NCBI GenBank assembly: GCA_031276015.1
Contig: JAISNX010000140.1
Coordinates: 1 to 40,609 of the forward strand
Length of the DNA: 40,609 nt
Direction: 5' to 3'
Origin: Azoarcus sp.
GTDB taxonomy: Bacteria > Pseudomonadota > Gammaproteobacteria > Burkholderiales > Rhodocyclaceae
Positions 30,390-37,920 of this stretch are shown piece after piece. Numbering within the stretch: the first letter of the stretch is position 1; the number at the start of each line of letters is the position of its first letter. The translations under genes were made by a program, and so were the position numbers. The notes beneath the pieces are model-generated. The model was not told the DNA's origin, did not search any database, and was given only the letters and a program-made list of their open reading frames with translations.

Positions 30390-30417
30390 GGTTCATCCCC
30401 GCTCGCGCGGGGAACGC
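30390..30417 (+). CRISPR. Solitary type I-E-like CRISPR repeat
   Basis: The 28-base unit begins GGTTCATCCCCG and ends GCGGGGAACGC, with the central CCCCGC/GCGGGG stem around TCGC. This closely matches the known type I-E repeat consensus (CGGTTTATCCCCGC...GCGGGGAACTC). Only one repeat is present and no cas genes are in the window, so it is an isolated remnant or chance match rather than an array. It lies 62 bp after purA and could also act as a transcript-end hairpin. Confidence 0.45.
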
Positions 30418-30424
30418 TCAAGAG

Positions 30425-30543
30425 TATTCCGTTCGGTTGCCGCCAACACTCGAAGAACAAGCCGCCATTGCTGGAGTCCTCTCCGATATGGACGCGGAGA
30501 TCATCGCCTCGGCAGCGAAGCTCGCCAAGGCGAAATGCATCAC
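30425..30543 (+). pseudogene. C-terminal fragment of type I restriction specificity subunit (HsdS)
   Basis: The frame reads YSVRLPPTLEEQAAIAGVL then SDMDAEIIASAAKLAKAK, which is the coiled-coil conserved region at the end of HsdS proteins (usually LPPLEEQTAIAEVLSDMD). Only about 40 residues remain. No hsdM or hsdR is present, and the frame beyond 30543 runs antisense into the permease gene. It is a remnant. Confidence 0.7.
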
Positions 30544-30562
30544 AGGGGCTGCGGGGAGTGGA

Positions 30563-31978
30563 CTATCTCCCGCCGCCGGGATCGAAGGCGTCCCGCACGG
30601 CATCGGCCAGCAGATTGGCCGAGAGCACGAGCACGAACATGAAGATGAAGGCCGAGGTGAGCGACCACCAGACGATCGGCTCGCGGGCGAGTTCGGTGCG
30701 GGCCATGTTGATCATGCTGCCGAAGCTGATGGTGCCCGGATCGACGCCGATGCCGACGTAGGACAGCACGGCTTCGGCCAGCACCAGGCCGGAAAAATCC
30801 AGCACGACGTTTATCAGCACGATGTGCATGACGTTGGGCAGGATGTGCCGTTGCAGGATGGCCGCCGTGGAGGCACCGAAGGCGCGCGCGGCCTGGACGT
30901 AGTCGAGTTCGCGCAGTTTGAGGGTTTCGCCGCGCAGCAGGCGGCACAGGCCCGTCCAGCTCGTGATGCCGAGAATGGCGCAGAGGGCGAGCAGCCGCGC
31001 GTCGGCGCGCTGCGCGGCGGTGTCGAACCATTGCGGGTGGGTGTCGATGGCAACCTGCATCATGAGTACGGAGGCGGCGATGAGCAGCACGGAAGGGATG
31101 GCGTTGAGGACGGTGTAGAGGTATTGCACGGCATCGTCGACCCAGCCGCCCATGTAGCCCGCCGCGATGCCGAGGCTGATGGCGAAGGGCAGCATGATGA
31201 GGGTGGTGAGGGTGCCGATGACCAGCCCCGTGCGCACGCTCTTGAGCGAGAGATAAAGAACGTCCTGCCCCACTTTGTCGGTGCCGAGGATGTGGTAGTG
31301 GGGGGCCAGCGCGATGCCCGCCGCGATCAGCAGGGCAAGGAGGAAGGCGACGACAAGCACGGCGCGCCAGGCGAGGGTGCCGCGTCCGCTGAGGATGCGG
31401 CGCATGGCGGCGCGCAACCCGCCGGGATGGCGGCGGGCACCCGGGGCGGCAAGCGCCAGCAATAGCAGGCCGCTGGCGGCCAGCGCGACCAGCGGCGTCC
31501 AGGCGAGCCGCCGCGCGATATCGGCGAGGAGGGAATCCTCTGGCTGGAGGTGGCGCGCGCCGTAAACGAGGCGGGGATGGATGCGCGCCTGTCCGCCGCC
31601 GGGCTGCTCGATGGTTTCGCGCTGGAAAAGCTGGCGCGCGAAAGGGGCGGAGTAGGTTTTTTCGGTTTGCAGGCGCAGGGGGGCGAGCAGGGCGTCGAGC
31701 ACGCTGAGGACTTCGGCGGAATACCGGGGCTGCGCGGCGGCGGCCTCTCCCGGCGCGGGCGGCAGGGGTTCGCGGTAGTGCAGGCTGTCCAGGAAGCCGA
31801 TGACGGCAAAGACGAGGAGGATGACAGCCGCGCCCATGGCGGCGGGCCGACGGCCGACCCGCCGCCAGGCATCGCGGGACGGGGCGTGGTTTCTGGCCCG
31901 CACGGCCAGGGCGAGCGCGACGAGGATGAGGGCGAAGACGAGCAGGTCGGTGAGCAGCAGGACGGGCTGGACGTTCAT
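30563..31978 (-). CDS. Peptide-type ABC transporter permease (OppC/DppC/YejE-like)
   Basis: The protein is 471 residues, longer than typical DppC (about 300) because of an N-terminal extension of roughly 200 residues with an extra helix and a periplasmic segment, as in YejE-like permeases. The binding-protein-dependent transport core occupies the C-terminal 240 residues with about six helices. The EAA-type cytoplasmic loop reads LRELDYVQAARAFGAS. It ends with the family-like LADAVRDAFDP. It would form the membrane channel with the OppB-like permease upstream (7-bp gap). No ATPase gene adjoins it. Confidence 0.9.
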   Translation of the reverse strand: MNVQPVLLLTDLLVFALILVALALAVRARNHAPSRDAWRRVGRRPAAMGAAVILLVFAVIGFLDSLHYREPLPPAPGEAAAAQPRYSAEVLSVLDALLAPLRLQTEKTYSAPFARQLFQRETIEQPGGGQARIHPRLVYGARHLQPEDSLLADIARRLAWTPLVALAASGLLLLALAAPGARRHPGGLRAAMRRILSGRGTLAWRAVLVVAFLLALLIAAGIALAPHYHILGTDKVGQDVLYLSLKSVRTGLVIGTLTTLIMLPFAISLGIAAGYMGGWVDDAVQYLYTVLNAIPSVLLIAASVLMMQVAIDTHPQWFDTAAQRADARLLALCAILGITSWTGLCRLLRGETLKLRELDYVQAARAFGASTAAILQRHILPNVMHIVLINVVLDFSGLVLAEAVLSYVGIGVDPGTISFGSMINMARTELAREPIVWWSLTSAFIFMFVLVLSANLLADAVRDAFDPGGGR

Positions 31979-31984
31979 GGCGTG

Positions 31985-32962
31985 CTATCCGAGCCTGATG
32001 CGGGGGTCGGCCAGGGTGTAGGAGAGGTCGGTGAGTATCAGGCCGACGATGTAGAGCACGGAGCCGATGAAGACCATGGCGCGCACGACGGCGAAGTCCT
32101 GGCTGCGGATGGCGTCGATGGTGTAGCTGCCCAGGCCGGGGATGGCGAAGAAGGACTCCATGAGCAGGCTGCCGAGAAAGAGCGAGGGAATGACGACGAC
32201 GACGCCGGTGAGGATGGGGATGAGGGCATTCCTGAGCACATGGCGGAAAAGCACGGCGAGTTCGGAGAGTCCCTTGGCGCGGGCGGTGCGCACGTAGTCG
32301 CGCGAGATTTCTTCGAGGAAGATGGTGCGGTACCAGCGGGTGCCCGCGCCCAGTCCGGCAACGACGCCGATGAGGACGGGCAGGCCGAGGAAGCGCGCCA
32401 TGTCGATGCCGCCCGCGTAGCCGGAGACGGGGACGAGCGCCCAGGTCTTGGAGACGAGCCACTGGCCGCCGATGATGTAGAACATGCTGGAGATGGACAT
32501 CATGGCCACGCAGAGGGCCACCCCCCAGAAGTCGAGCACGGTGGCGCGGAAAAAGACGAGCAGCAGGGCGAATACGATGGCGGCAAAGAGGCCCAGCACG
32601 AAGGTGGGCAGGGCGACGGCAAGGGACGGCCACATGCGGCTGCGGATTTCGCGGGCGATGTCGTGGCCGTCGCCGGCACGGCCAAAGTCGAAGGTGAACA
32701 TGCGCAGCGATTTGTCGACGAACAGGGTGTCGCCGAGTTTTTCCATGCCCGCGCGGGCGGGGTTCCAGAACATGGGCTTGTCGTAGCCGCGCTCGGCTTT
32801 CCAGCGTTCGATGGCTTCGGTGGTGGTGTACTTCGCGCCAAGCTGCATGCGCGCGATGTCGTCGGGCGAGTTGAGGCCGAAGAAGAGCAGGAAGGTAAAG
32901 AGGTTGACGCCGAAAAGGATGGGAAGGGCGTAGAGCAGCCGCCGGAGGATGTAGGCCGACAT
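31985..32962 (-). CDS. Peptide-type ABC transporter permease (OppB/DppB/YejB-like)
   Basis: The protein is 325 residues with about six membrane segments. It opens MSAYILRRLLYALPILFGVN, typical of DppB-type permeases, and the EAA loop reads ISRDYVRTARAKGLSELA. The C-terminal LTDLSYTLADPRIRLG ending is also characteristic. The ATG directly follows the stop of the substrate-binding protein gene (TGAATG), so the genes are one operon. It pairs with the OppC-like permease. Confidence 0.93.
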   Translation of the reverse strand: MSAYILRRLLYALPILFGVNLFTFLLFFGLNSPDDIARMQLGAKYTTTEAIERWKAERGYDKPMFWNPARAGMEKLGDTLFVDKSLRMFTFDFGRAGDGHDIAREIRSRMWPSLAVALPTFVLGLFAAIVFALLLVFFRATVLDFWGVALCVAMMSISSMFYIIGGQWLVSKTWALVPVSGYAGGIDMARFLGLPVLIGVVAGLGAGTRWYRTIFLEEISRDYVRTARAKGLSELAVLFRHVLRNALIPILTGVVVVIPSLFLGSLLMESFFAIPGLGSYTIDAIRSQDFAVVRAMVFIGSVLYIVGLILTDLSYTLADPRIRLG

Positions 32963-35224
32963 TCAGGGGGTTTCCTTGCTGTCCGGGGTGGCGGTGGCCC
33001 GTTCGTGCCGCCGCCAGAATCGCAGGGCGGGGAAGATGAAGAGGAGCAGCAGCGCGGCGGTCGCGGCGAGGGGCCAGCGCGTGGGGCGGTTCCATTGCAG
33101 GCGGGCCGCCTCGCGCGCGGCGGGGTCGAGCCGCTGGTATTTGAGGGTGTTGCGCACGATGTTGCCGGGCTTGCGGTTGTAGAGCCAGCCGTGCTGGAGC
33201 GAGTAGGCTTTGGGGTGGTGCCAGAATACCCATGGGGCATCGTGCCGGAGGATGTCCGTCATGCGGTCGATGACGGTCTGGCGCTCGGGGCCGTCGGGCA
33301 GGATTTTCATGCGCTCGAAAAGACGGTCGTATTCCGCGTTGCGGTAGTTGGCGGCGTTGTTGCCCTGGCCGTCCGCCTTGCCCTGCGGGCCGTGGAGCAG
33401 GAACAGCAGGTTTTCGGGGTCGGGATAGTCGGCGTTCCAGCCCATGAAGAAGATCTGGGCATTGCCCTGGAGAATCTTCTCCTGAAAGCGGTTCCAGTCC
33501 GTGGTGCGCACGTTGAATTGCACGCCGAGGGCGCGGAACTGTTTTGCCAGCCAGTCGACGACGGCCTTGTCGCCCATGCCGGTGGCGGTGGTGTCGAAGT
33601 TGATGAGGAGGGGTTCGCCGGTCCTGGCGTTGCGCCCGTCTGGCCAGCCTGCGGCGGCCAGGAGCCTTTTGGCGTCGTCCAGGCCGCGACGACGGGGTTT
33701 GCCGTCCTGCCAGGTGTAGATGACGGGGTTGATGCCTGCCTCGCCTTCGTGCGCGCCGAAGATGCCGGGCGGGATGGGCTGCATGGCGGGGATGCCGCGC
33801 CCGTTGAGGAAGATGGAGATGTATTCTTCCACGTCGAGGGCCACGGAAATGGCCTGGCGCAGCAGGCGCGCGTGCTCCCGCGTGGCGGCATCGGCATTGC
33901 CCGCGCCCACCAGCGGGTCGCGCATGTTGAAGCCGAGGTAGAAGATGGAAGGCGAGATGGAGGTGGCCAGCCGGATGCCGCGCGCGCTCATGTCGTCGGA
34001 GAGGGTGACTTCGCCCTGGCTGCCGAGGTTGACGGCCTGGTCGAAGTTGTCGGAGGAAATCCCGGCGGCGTCGTAATAGCCTTGCAGGAACTTGTTCCAA
34101 TAGGGGATGGCTTCGCGCTCGCGGGAGAAAACGATCTTGTCGATGAAGGGCAGGGCCTTGCCGCAGTCTTCCAGCAGCCCCGCTTCGGCATCGCCCGGCG
34201 CGCCTTCGCAGGGGTAGGTGTCGTGGCGGTAGTGGGGGTTTCTCGCCATCGTCATGCGGGCGTTGGGGTTGTTCTCCACCAGCATGTACGGCCCCGTGCC
34301 CATGGGCCAGGCATCCAGCGTCAGGTTGCGCGAGACCATGCCGGGCTGCGAGAAGAAGCGGTCGACCTCGCGGGGGATCGGGCCGAAAAAGGGCATGGAG
34401 AGCCAGTACAGGAATTGCGGGTACAGGCCCTTCAGGGTGATGCGGTAGGTGTAATCGTCCAGCACTTCCACGCCATCGAGGGGAAAGGCGTCGAGGTCGG
34501 GCCACTCGTCCGGATGCGCCGCGATGTGCGCGGACAGTGCGCCGTGCAGGTTCTTGAGGCCCGGCAGGTATTCGGACATCAGTTCGAGAATCGGGGAGTG
34601 CAGGCGGGGATGGGCGAGGCGCTTGATCTGGTAGACGAAGTCCCTGGCGAGCAACTCGCGGCTGCCCTGTTCGGGGAAGTCCGCGGGGCGGCGGATGTCG
34701 GCAAGGTCGGCTTCGGTGAGAGCGGCATATCGGGGCTTGCCGTGCGCATCCAGGGCGAAGGCCGGATGGGGGGCGTAGCGCACGCCGGGGCGGATGCGGA
34801 TGTCGATGACGCTGCGCGCGACAAGCGAAGGGTCGGCGGCGTCGGGCAGTTCGCGCCCGTCCGCCGCGAAGTAACGCACCTGCGGCATGCGCGCGGCCAC
34901 GGCGGGTTCGAGCGCGTAGGGCCGCTTCAGGTAATGGTATTGCAGGGGCGGTTCGACGATCTGGTAGAGGAAAGTGGCTTCGTCTTCGACGAAGGATTGC
35001 ACCGGGTCGAGATGCCGGGGCCGCTCCATGAAGGCGCTGTAGAGGATGTTCTGGCCGCGTTCGCCGATGGGGTGGGGGTCGTTGGGCAGCGGGCCGCAGG
35101 CGGCGAGCGCGAGCACGATCCCCGCGCGAGCCAGGGCGCGGGTAGCAAAAAAGCAACGGATGGGACGGTCTATCGGCACGGGCGCAATTCTGGCAGGTTT
35201 TTGCCCGGAATCGTGATCCGTCAT
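32963..35224 (-). CDS. ABC transporter substrate-binding protein, family 5, with C-terminal membrane anchor
   Basis: The protein is 753 residues, larger than standard DppA (about 530). A lipoprotein signal with lipobox ALAAC puts the lipidated Cys at residue 43. The SBP_bac_5 domain follows, with features such as DAWPMGTGPYMLVENNPN, FYLGFNMRDP and VQFNVRTTDWNRF. Near the C-terminus (about 715-735) a hydrophobic stretch PLAATAALLLLFIFPALRFW suggests a second membrane anchor, which is unusual. The family binds peptides or similar solutes in the periplasm. The start ATG at 35224 is the only good one before the signal. It leads the operon with two permeases. Confidence 0.9.
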   Translation of the reverse strand: MTDHDSGQKPARIAPVPIDRPIRCFFATRALARAGIVLALAACGPLPNDPHPIGERGQNILYSAFMERPRHLDPVQSFVEDEATFLYQIVEPPLQYHYLKRPYALEPAVAARMPQVRYFAADGRELPDAADPSLVARSVIDIRIRPGVRYAPHPAFALDAHGKPRYAALTEADLADIRRPADFPEQGSRELLARDFVYQIKRLAHPRLHSPILELMSEYLPGLKNLHGALSAHIAAHPDEWPDLDAFPLDGVEVLDDYTYRITLKGLYPQFLYWLSMPFFGPIPREVDRFFSQPGMVSRNLTLDAWPMGTGPYMLVENNPNARMTMARNPHYRHDTYPCEGAPGDAEAGLLEDCGKALPFIDKIVFSREREAIPYWNKFLQGYYDAAGISSDNFDQAVNLGSQGEVTLSDDMSARGIRLATSISPSIFYLGFNMRDPLVGAGNADAATREHARLLRQAISVALDVEEYISIFLNGRGIPAMQPIPPGIFGAHEGEAGINPVIYTWQDGKPRRRGLDDAKRLLAAAGWPDGRNARTGEPLLINFDTTATGMGDKAVVDWLAKQFRALGVQFNVRTTDWNRFQEKILQGNAQIFFMGWNADYPDPENLLFLLHGPQGKADGQGNNAANYRNAEYDRLFERMKILPDGPERQTVIDRMTDILRHDAPWVFWHHPKAYSLQHGWLYNRKPGNIVRNTLKYQRLDPAAREAARLQWNRPTRWPLAATAALLLLFIFPALRFWRRHERATATPDSKETP

Positions 35225-35309
35225 GAGCGGGTTTCGGCCAGGCCGTCGCCTGTCACCGCCGCGCCATATGCCGTAATGCGGAATCGGGCTATTGCAGCAC
35301 GGTTTTGGC

Positions 35310-35315
35310 TATAAT
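35310..35315 (+). promoter_or_regulatory. -10 element TATAAT upstream of fabI
   Basis: A perfect TATAAT lies 37 bp upstream of the fabI start. No clear -35 box sits at 16-18 bp; the element is only a candidate promoter. Confidence 0.45.
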
Positions 35316-35352
35316 CGCGGCTCTCTCTCCCGCCACCTGGAGTTACCGATCC

Positions 35353-36147
35353 ATGGGTTTTCTTGTCGGCAAGCGTATTCTCGTTACCGGCGTGCTGGGC
35401 AACCGCTCGATTGCCTACGGCATCGCCAAGGCCATGCACCGCGAAGGCGCGCAGCTTGCTTTTACTTACCAGAACGAGCGATTCCATGAGCGGGTTGCGA
35501 AGGTGGCGGCCGATTTCGGGAGTTCCCTGCTTTTCCCGCTCGATGTCCAGGATGACAGCCAGATCACGGCACTGTTCGACAGCCTCGGCGAATCATGGGA
35601 TGGCCTGGACGGTCTCGTGCATTCCATCGCCTACGCGCCCAACGAGGCGCTCGACGGCGATTTCCTCGACGGTTTTTCGCGCGAGGCTTTCCGTACCGCG
35701 CTGGAAGTGAGCGTCCATTCCTTTCCGGCACTCGCCAAGGCCGCCAGGCCCTTGATGCGGGGCCGCCAGGGCAGCCTGCTGACGCTCACGTATCTGGGCG
35801 CGGTGCGCACGATGCCCAACTACAACCTGATGGGTTTGGCGAAGGCGGGGTTGGAAGCCTCCGTGCGTTACCTGGCCGCCTGCCTGGGGCCGGAGGGCAC
35901 GCGCGTCAACGCCATTTCCGCCGGGCCGATCAAGACCGTGGCGGCTTCGGGCATCGGCAGCTTCAACAAGCTGCTGTCGTTCAACGCGCACAACGCGCCC
36001 CTGCGCCGCAATGTGACCATCGACGAAGTCGGCAACGCCGCCGCCTTCGTCTGTTCGGATCTGGCAAGCGGCATTACCGGCGAGATTCTCTACGTCGATG
36101 CCGGGTTCAACACCACGGCGCTCGGCAACGCCCAACCGCTTTCCTGA
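35353..36147 (+). CDS. fabI: Enoyl-[acyl-carrier-protein] reductase (NADH)
   Basis: The protein is 264 residues from the ATG at 35353, which has TGGAG about 10 bases upstream; earlier in-frame starts add non-homologous residues. FabI motifs are present: [15 protein letters not shown] (cofactor binding), [15 protein letters not shown], and the catalytic set Tyr147, Tyr157 and Lys164 in [18 protein letters not shown]. It carries out the last reduction of each fatty-acid elongation cycle and is the triclosan target in other bacteria. It is divergent from the ABC operon, and a strong hairpin follows its stop. Confidence 0.96.
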   Translation: MGFLVGKRILVTGVLGNRSIAYGIAKAMHREGAQLAFTYQNERFHERVAKVAADFGSSLLFPLDVQDDSQITALFDSLGESWDGLDGLVHSIAYAPNEALDGDFLDGFSREAFRTALEVSVHSFPALAKAARPLMRGRQGSLLTLTYLGAVRTMPNYNLMGLAKAGLEASVRYLAACLGPEGTRVNAISAGPIKTVAASGIGSFNKLLSFNAHNAPLRRNVTIDEVGNAAAFVCSDLASGITGEILYVDAGFNTTALGNAQPLS

Positions 36148-36158
36148 CGCGCCTCCGA

Positions 36159-37193
36159 CTACATTCCCCTCCCTGCCGCCGCACCTGAGGCGGCGGGGAG
36201 GTGGGGCGGTGGTAATGGAAAGACTTGGGTTTCCTTCCTCCGATTTTCTTTCCTTCGATCACTATGGCGTCGGTCAGATCGGGGTGGCGGCAAAACCGGA
36301 GTTGCTGCCTCCCATCGGCGCTCGAAAACTGCGGTGATCGGATAAAGCAGGGTGGTGCCGAACCGTCTTTTGCCCTTTTTGGAGTATCTTGATAGAAGGT
36401 AAGCGGATGTCTTGTGCACATCGTACCCATCACGGTAATGCTGCACCCAGGCATAGTTGTTGTCCAGGGAGACTATTTTCCAGATGGGCTTGAAATCATC
36501 ATAATATCTCAACATTATTTTTACCCCGTTCTCCGCCAGTTTCTTACAACGATCAACGCATTCAGCATGGTCTTCCTGGAATTTTTCTAGTTTTGCTCCG
36601 CTGCTGTTCGCCCTTTCCTTGAATAAGGGTGATGCTGGGTTCAGCAAGAGAATCAGGACTATTCCCTTAAAATATGCCAGCTTCTCATGCAAGGGAGAAC
36701 CAGGTTTTCCGAAGGTATCCCAGCCTGTAACACCCAGAATGCGAAGGATTTTCGGATCGGTTCCGTCGTCCCTGATTCTCTCTGCAAAATCCTTCCATGC
36801 TTCGGTAAGGCTGGTATGGCTGGCCTTATGGGTCTTGTCTTCATCATACCTTATAGAGCGATGAATTCCCATGTCGTCAAGTATGCCGATTTTGCGTCGT
36901 GCCTCTTCAAGACTACGTTCAAGCTCGGCGATACGTTTATGATAGCGCTTCTTCAATAAAATAAGGATTAGCGTAAATATTCCGAACACCACGAAAAACA
37001 ACACGGTAACGCTGATGGATTGAAAAAGAAATCCTGCAAGCGCTGCAAATGGTGCTCCAACTTTCAGCACGGTTGTTGCGTAAGAATTAATCGTCTCAGC
37101 GATAAGCTTCCCGATCTCTGCGCGAGTCTTTTGGATTCCTACACGTTTCTCCTCCTCCGTCCTACCTTCTTCTTTGGCAGTATTCTGCTCCAT
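36159..37193 (-). CDS. Membrane protein of unknown function with coiled coil and C-terminal soluble domain
   Basis: The protein is 344 residues. The ATG at 37193 has an excellent GGGGGGAGG site seven bases upstream. Residues 1-40 are charged and helical; two hydrophobic segments lie at about 44-60 and 62-80; a coiled coil (KRIAELERSLEEARRK) covers 87-102. A soluble domain at about 145-290 has ILRILGVTGWDTFG, SPLHEKLAYFKG, ILLLNPASP and YAWVQHYRDGYDVH. This pattern resembles domains of the PLD-like/DUF5919 type, but the assignment is by eye and a catalytic HxK motif is not clear. The C-terminal 50 residues are basic and Pro-rich, and their end is encoded by the fabI hairpin, so the natural end may have been replaced. 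The gene is visibly less GC-rich than its neighbours, which suggests transfer. Confidence 0.7.
   Translation of the reverse strand: MEQNTAKEEGRTEEEKRVGIQKTRAEIGKLIAETINSYATTVLKVGAPFAALAGFLFQSISVTVLFFVVFGIFTLILILLKKRYHKRIAELERSLEEARRKIGILDDMGIHRSIRYDEDKTHKASHTSLTEAWKDFAERIRDDGTDPKILRILGVTGWDTFGKPGSPLHEKLAYFKGIVLILLLNPASPLFKERANSSGAKLEKFQEDHAECVDRCKKLAENGVKIMLRYYDDFKPIWKIVSLDNNYAWVQHYRDGYDVHKTSAYLLSRYSKKGKRRFGTTLLYPITAVFERRWEAATPVLPPPRSDRRHSDRRKENRRKETQVFPLPPPHLPAASGAAAGRGM
36168..36201 (+). terminator. Strong hairpin after fabI, inside the end of the next gene
   Basis: CCTCCCTGCCGCC (36168-36180) and GGCGGCGGGGAGG (36189-36201) form a 13-bp stem with one G-T wobble and an eight-base loop, 20 bp past the fabI stop. 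No T-run follows, so it is only a candidate terminator. On the minus strand it encodes residues 331-342 of the convergent gene. Confidence 0.55.
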
Positions 37194-37271
37194 GTATTCC
37201 TCCCCCCCATATCCGTTCTGCTACCTGGCAGGATGAAAGTCTTTATGTGTTTCATTCATCCGCTTTTATTT

Positions 37272-37583
37272 TCATCCTCCCCCATACATTTTCGCCATTT
37301 TCGCCATTTCCGCCGATTCTGCCTCTTCATCTTTCGACGTCATAATTTCATCATCGGGCGGCTCATAGGCTTCTTCAAGTTCATTATGCAGAATCAGATA
37401 TTCCCCAAGTTCATCACGCAGAATCCGCTCGTTAGTCATGACCATCTGTACCTGTGGTTCCTGTTCCTTCGCGTGAAGCTTGCCTATTTTGTCAGCAATG
37501 CCATCTACAGGTATCAGTATGCTCACCACTATCGCAGCCAATATGGCAATCAAGCTTGTCGCACTGAACGTAGCCAAGTCCAT
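37272..37583 (-). CDS. Small single-pass membrane protein, unknown function
   Basis: The protein is 103 residues from the ATG at 37583, chosen for the GGAGGGG site six bases upstream; an upstream in-frame extension has no such site. One membrane helix near the N-terminus (SLIAILAAIVVSILIPV, about 9-25) is followed by a Lys/Glu-rich helical tail with ILRDELGEYLILHNELEEAY. I recognise no family. It is 78 bp upstream of the larger membrane protein in the same direction and shares its lower GC content, so the two look like one unit. Confidence 0.6.
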   Translation of the reverse strand: MDLATFSATSLIAILAAIVVSILIPVDGIADKIGKLHAKEQEPQVQMVMTNERILRDELGEYLILHNELEEAYEPPDDEIMTSKDEEAESAEMAKMAKMYGGG

Positions 37584-37920
37584 CGCACCCCTCCAACAAA
37601 AAAGTTCATCAACACGCAGGCCCTGCAACCCTGCAACCAGACCTGTCCGTAGCGGTCGAGTAGCGGACACTATCATACTGACCATACGAAGTGCAAGTCA
37701 AGTGCATAGATTGCGCGCGATTTGCTCGCATTCTCGTATGGGTTCTGCTTGCCAACGGACAGAAAAATATCCATGATCGAGGCCGCATCCCTGTGTGGGA
37801 TCACCGCAACGATCTTTTTGATCAACTGGTTGTGACTTGTCTGGATGATAGTTCGGCTGAGAAATTTCTTTGCTATTCCAAGACGGCACAGGACTGTCTG
37901 AACAGGCAACGGCAATTTCG
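37584..37920. other. Intergenic region between islet and PLP enzyme, no confident gene
   Basis: The stretch is less GC-rich than its surroundings. Short frames exist on both strands (for example 37673-37915 minus, 80 codons, and 37691-37924 plus, 77 codons), but neither has a good ribosome site nor a recognisable family. It must contain the promoters of the islet (leftward) and of the PLP enzyme gene (rightward). Confidence 0.35.

Noticed and set aside
30540-35156. A 1538-codon open frame on the minus strand across the ABC operon
   Set aside because: It is out of frame with the three well-supported ABC genes and its translation is very rich in Arg, Pro, Ala and His with no domain. It is a GC-driven shadow.
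31550-35314. A 1254-codon open frame on the plus strand antisense to the ABC operon
   Set aside because: The translation is a repetitive Gly/Glu/Asp/Val-rich antisense reading with no start site or family; it is a shadow of the minus-strand genes.
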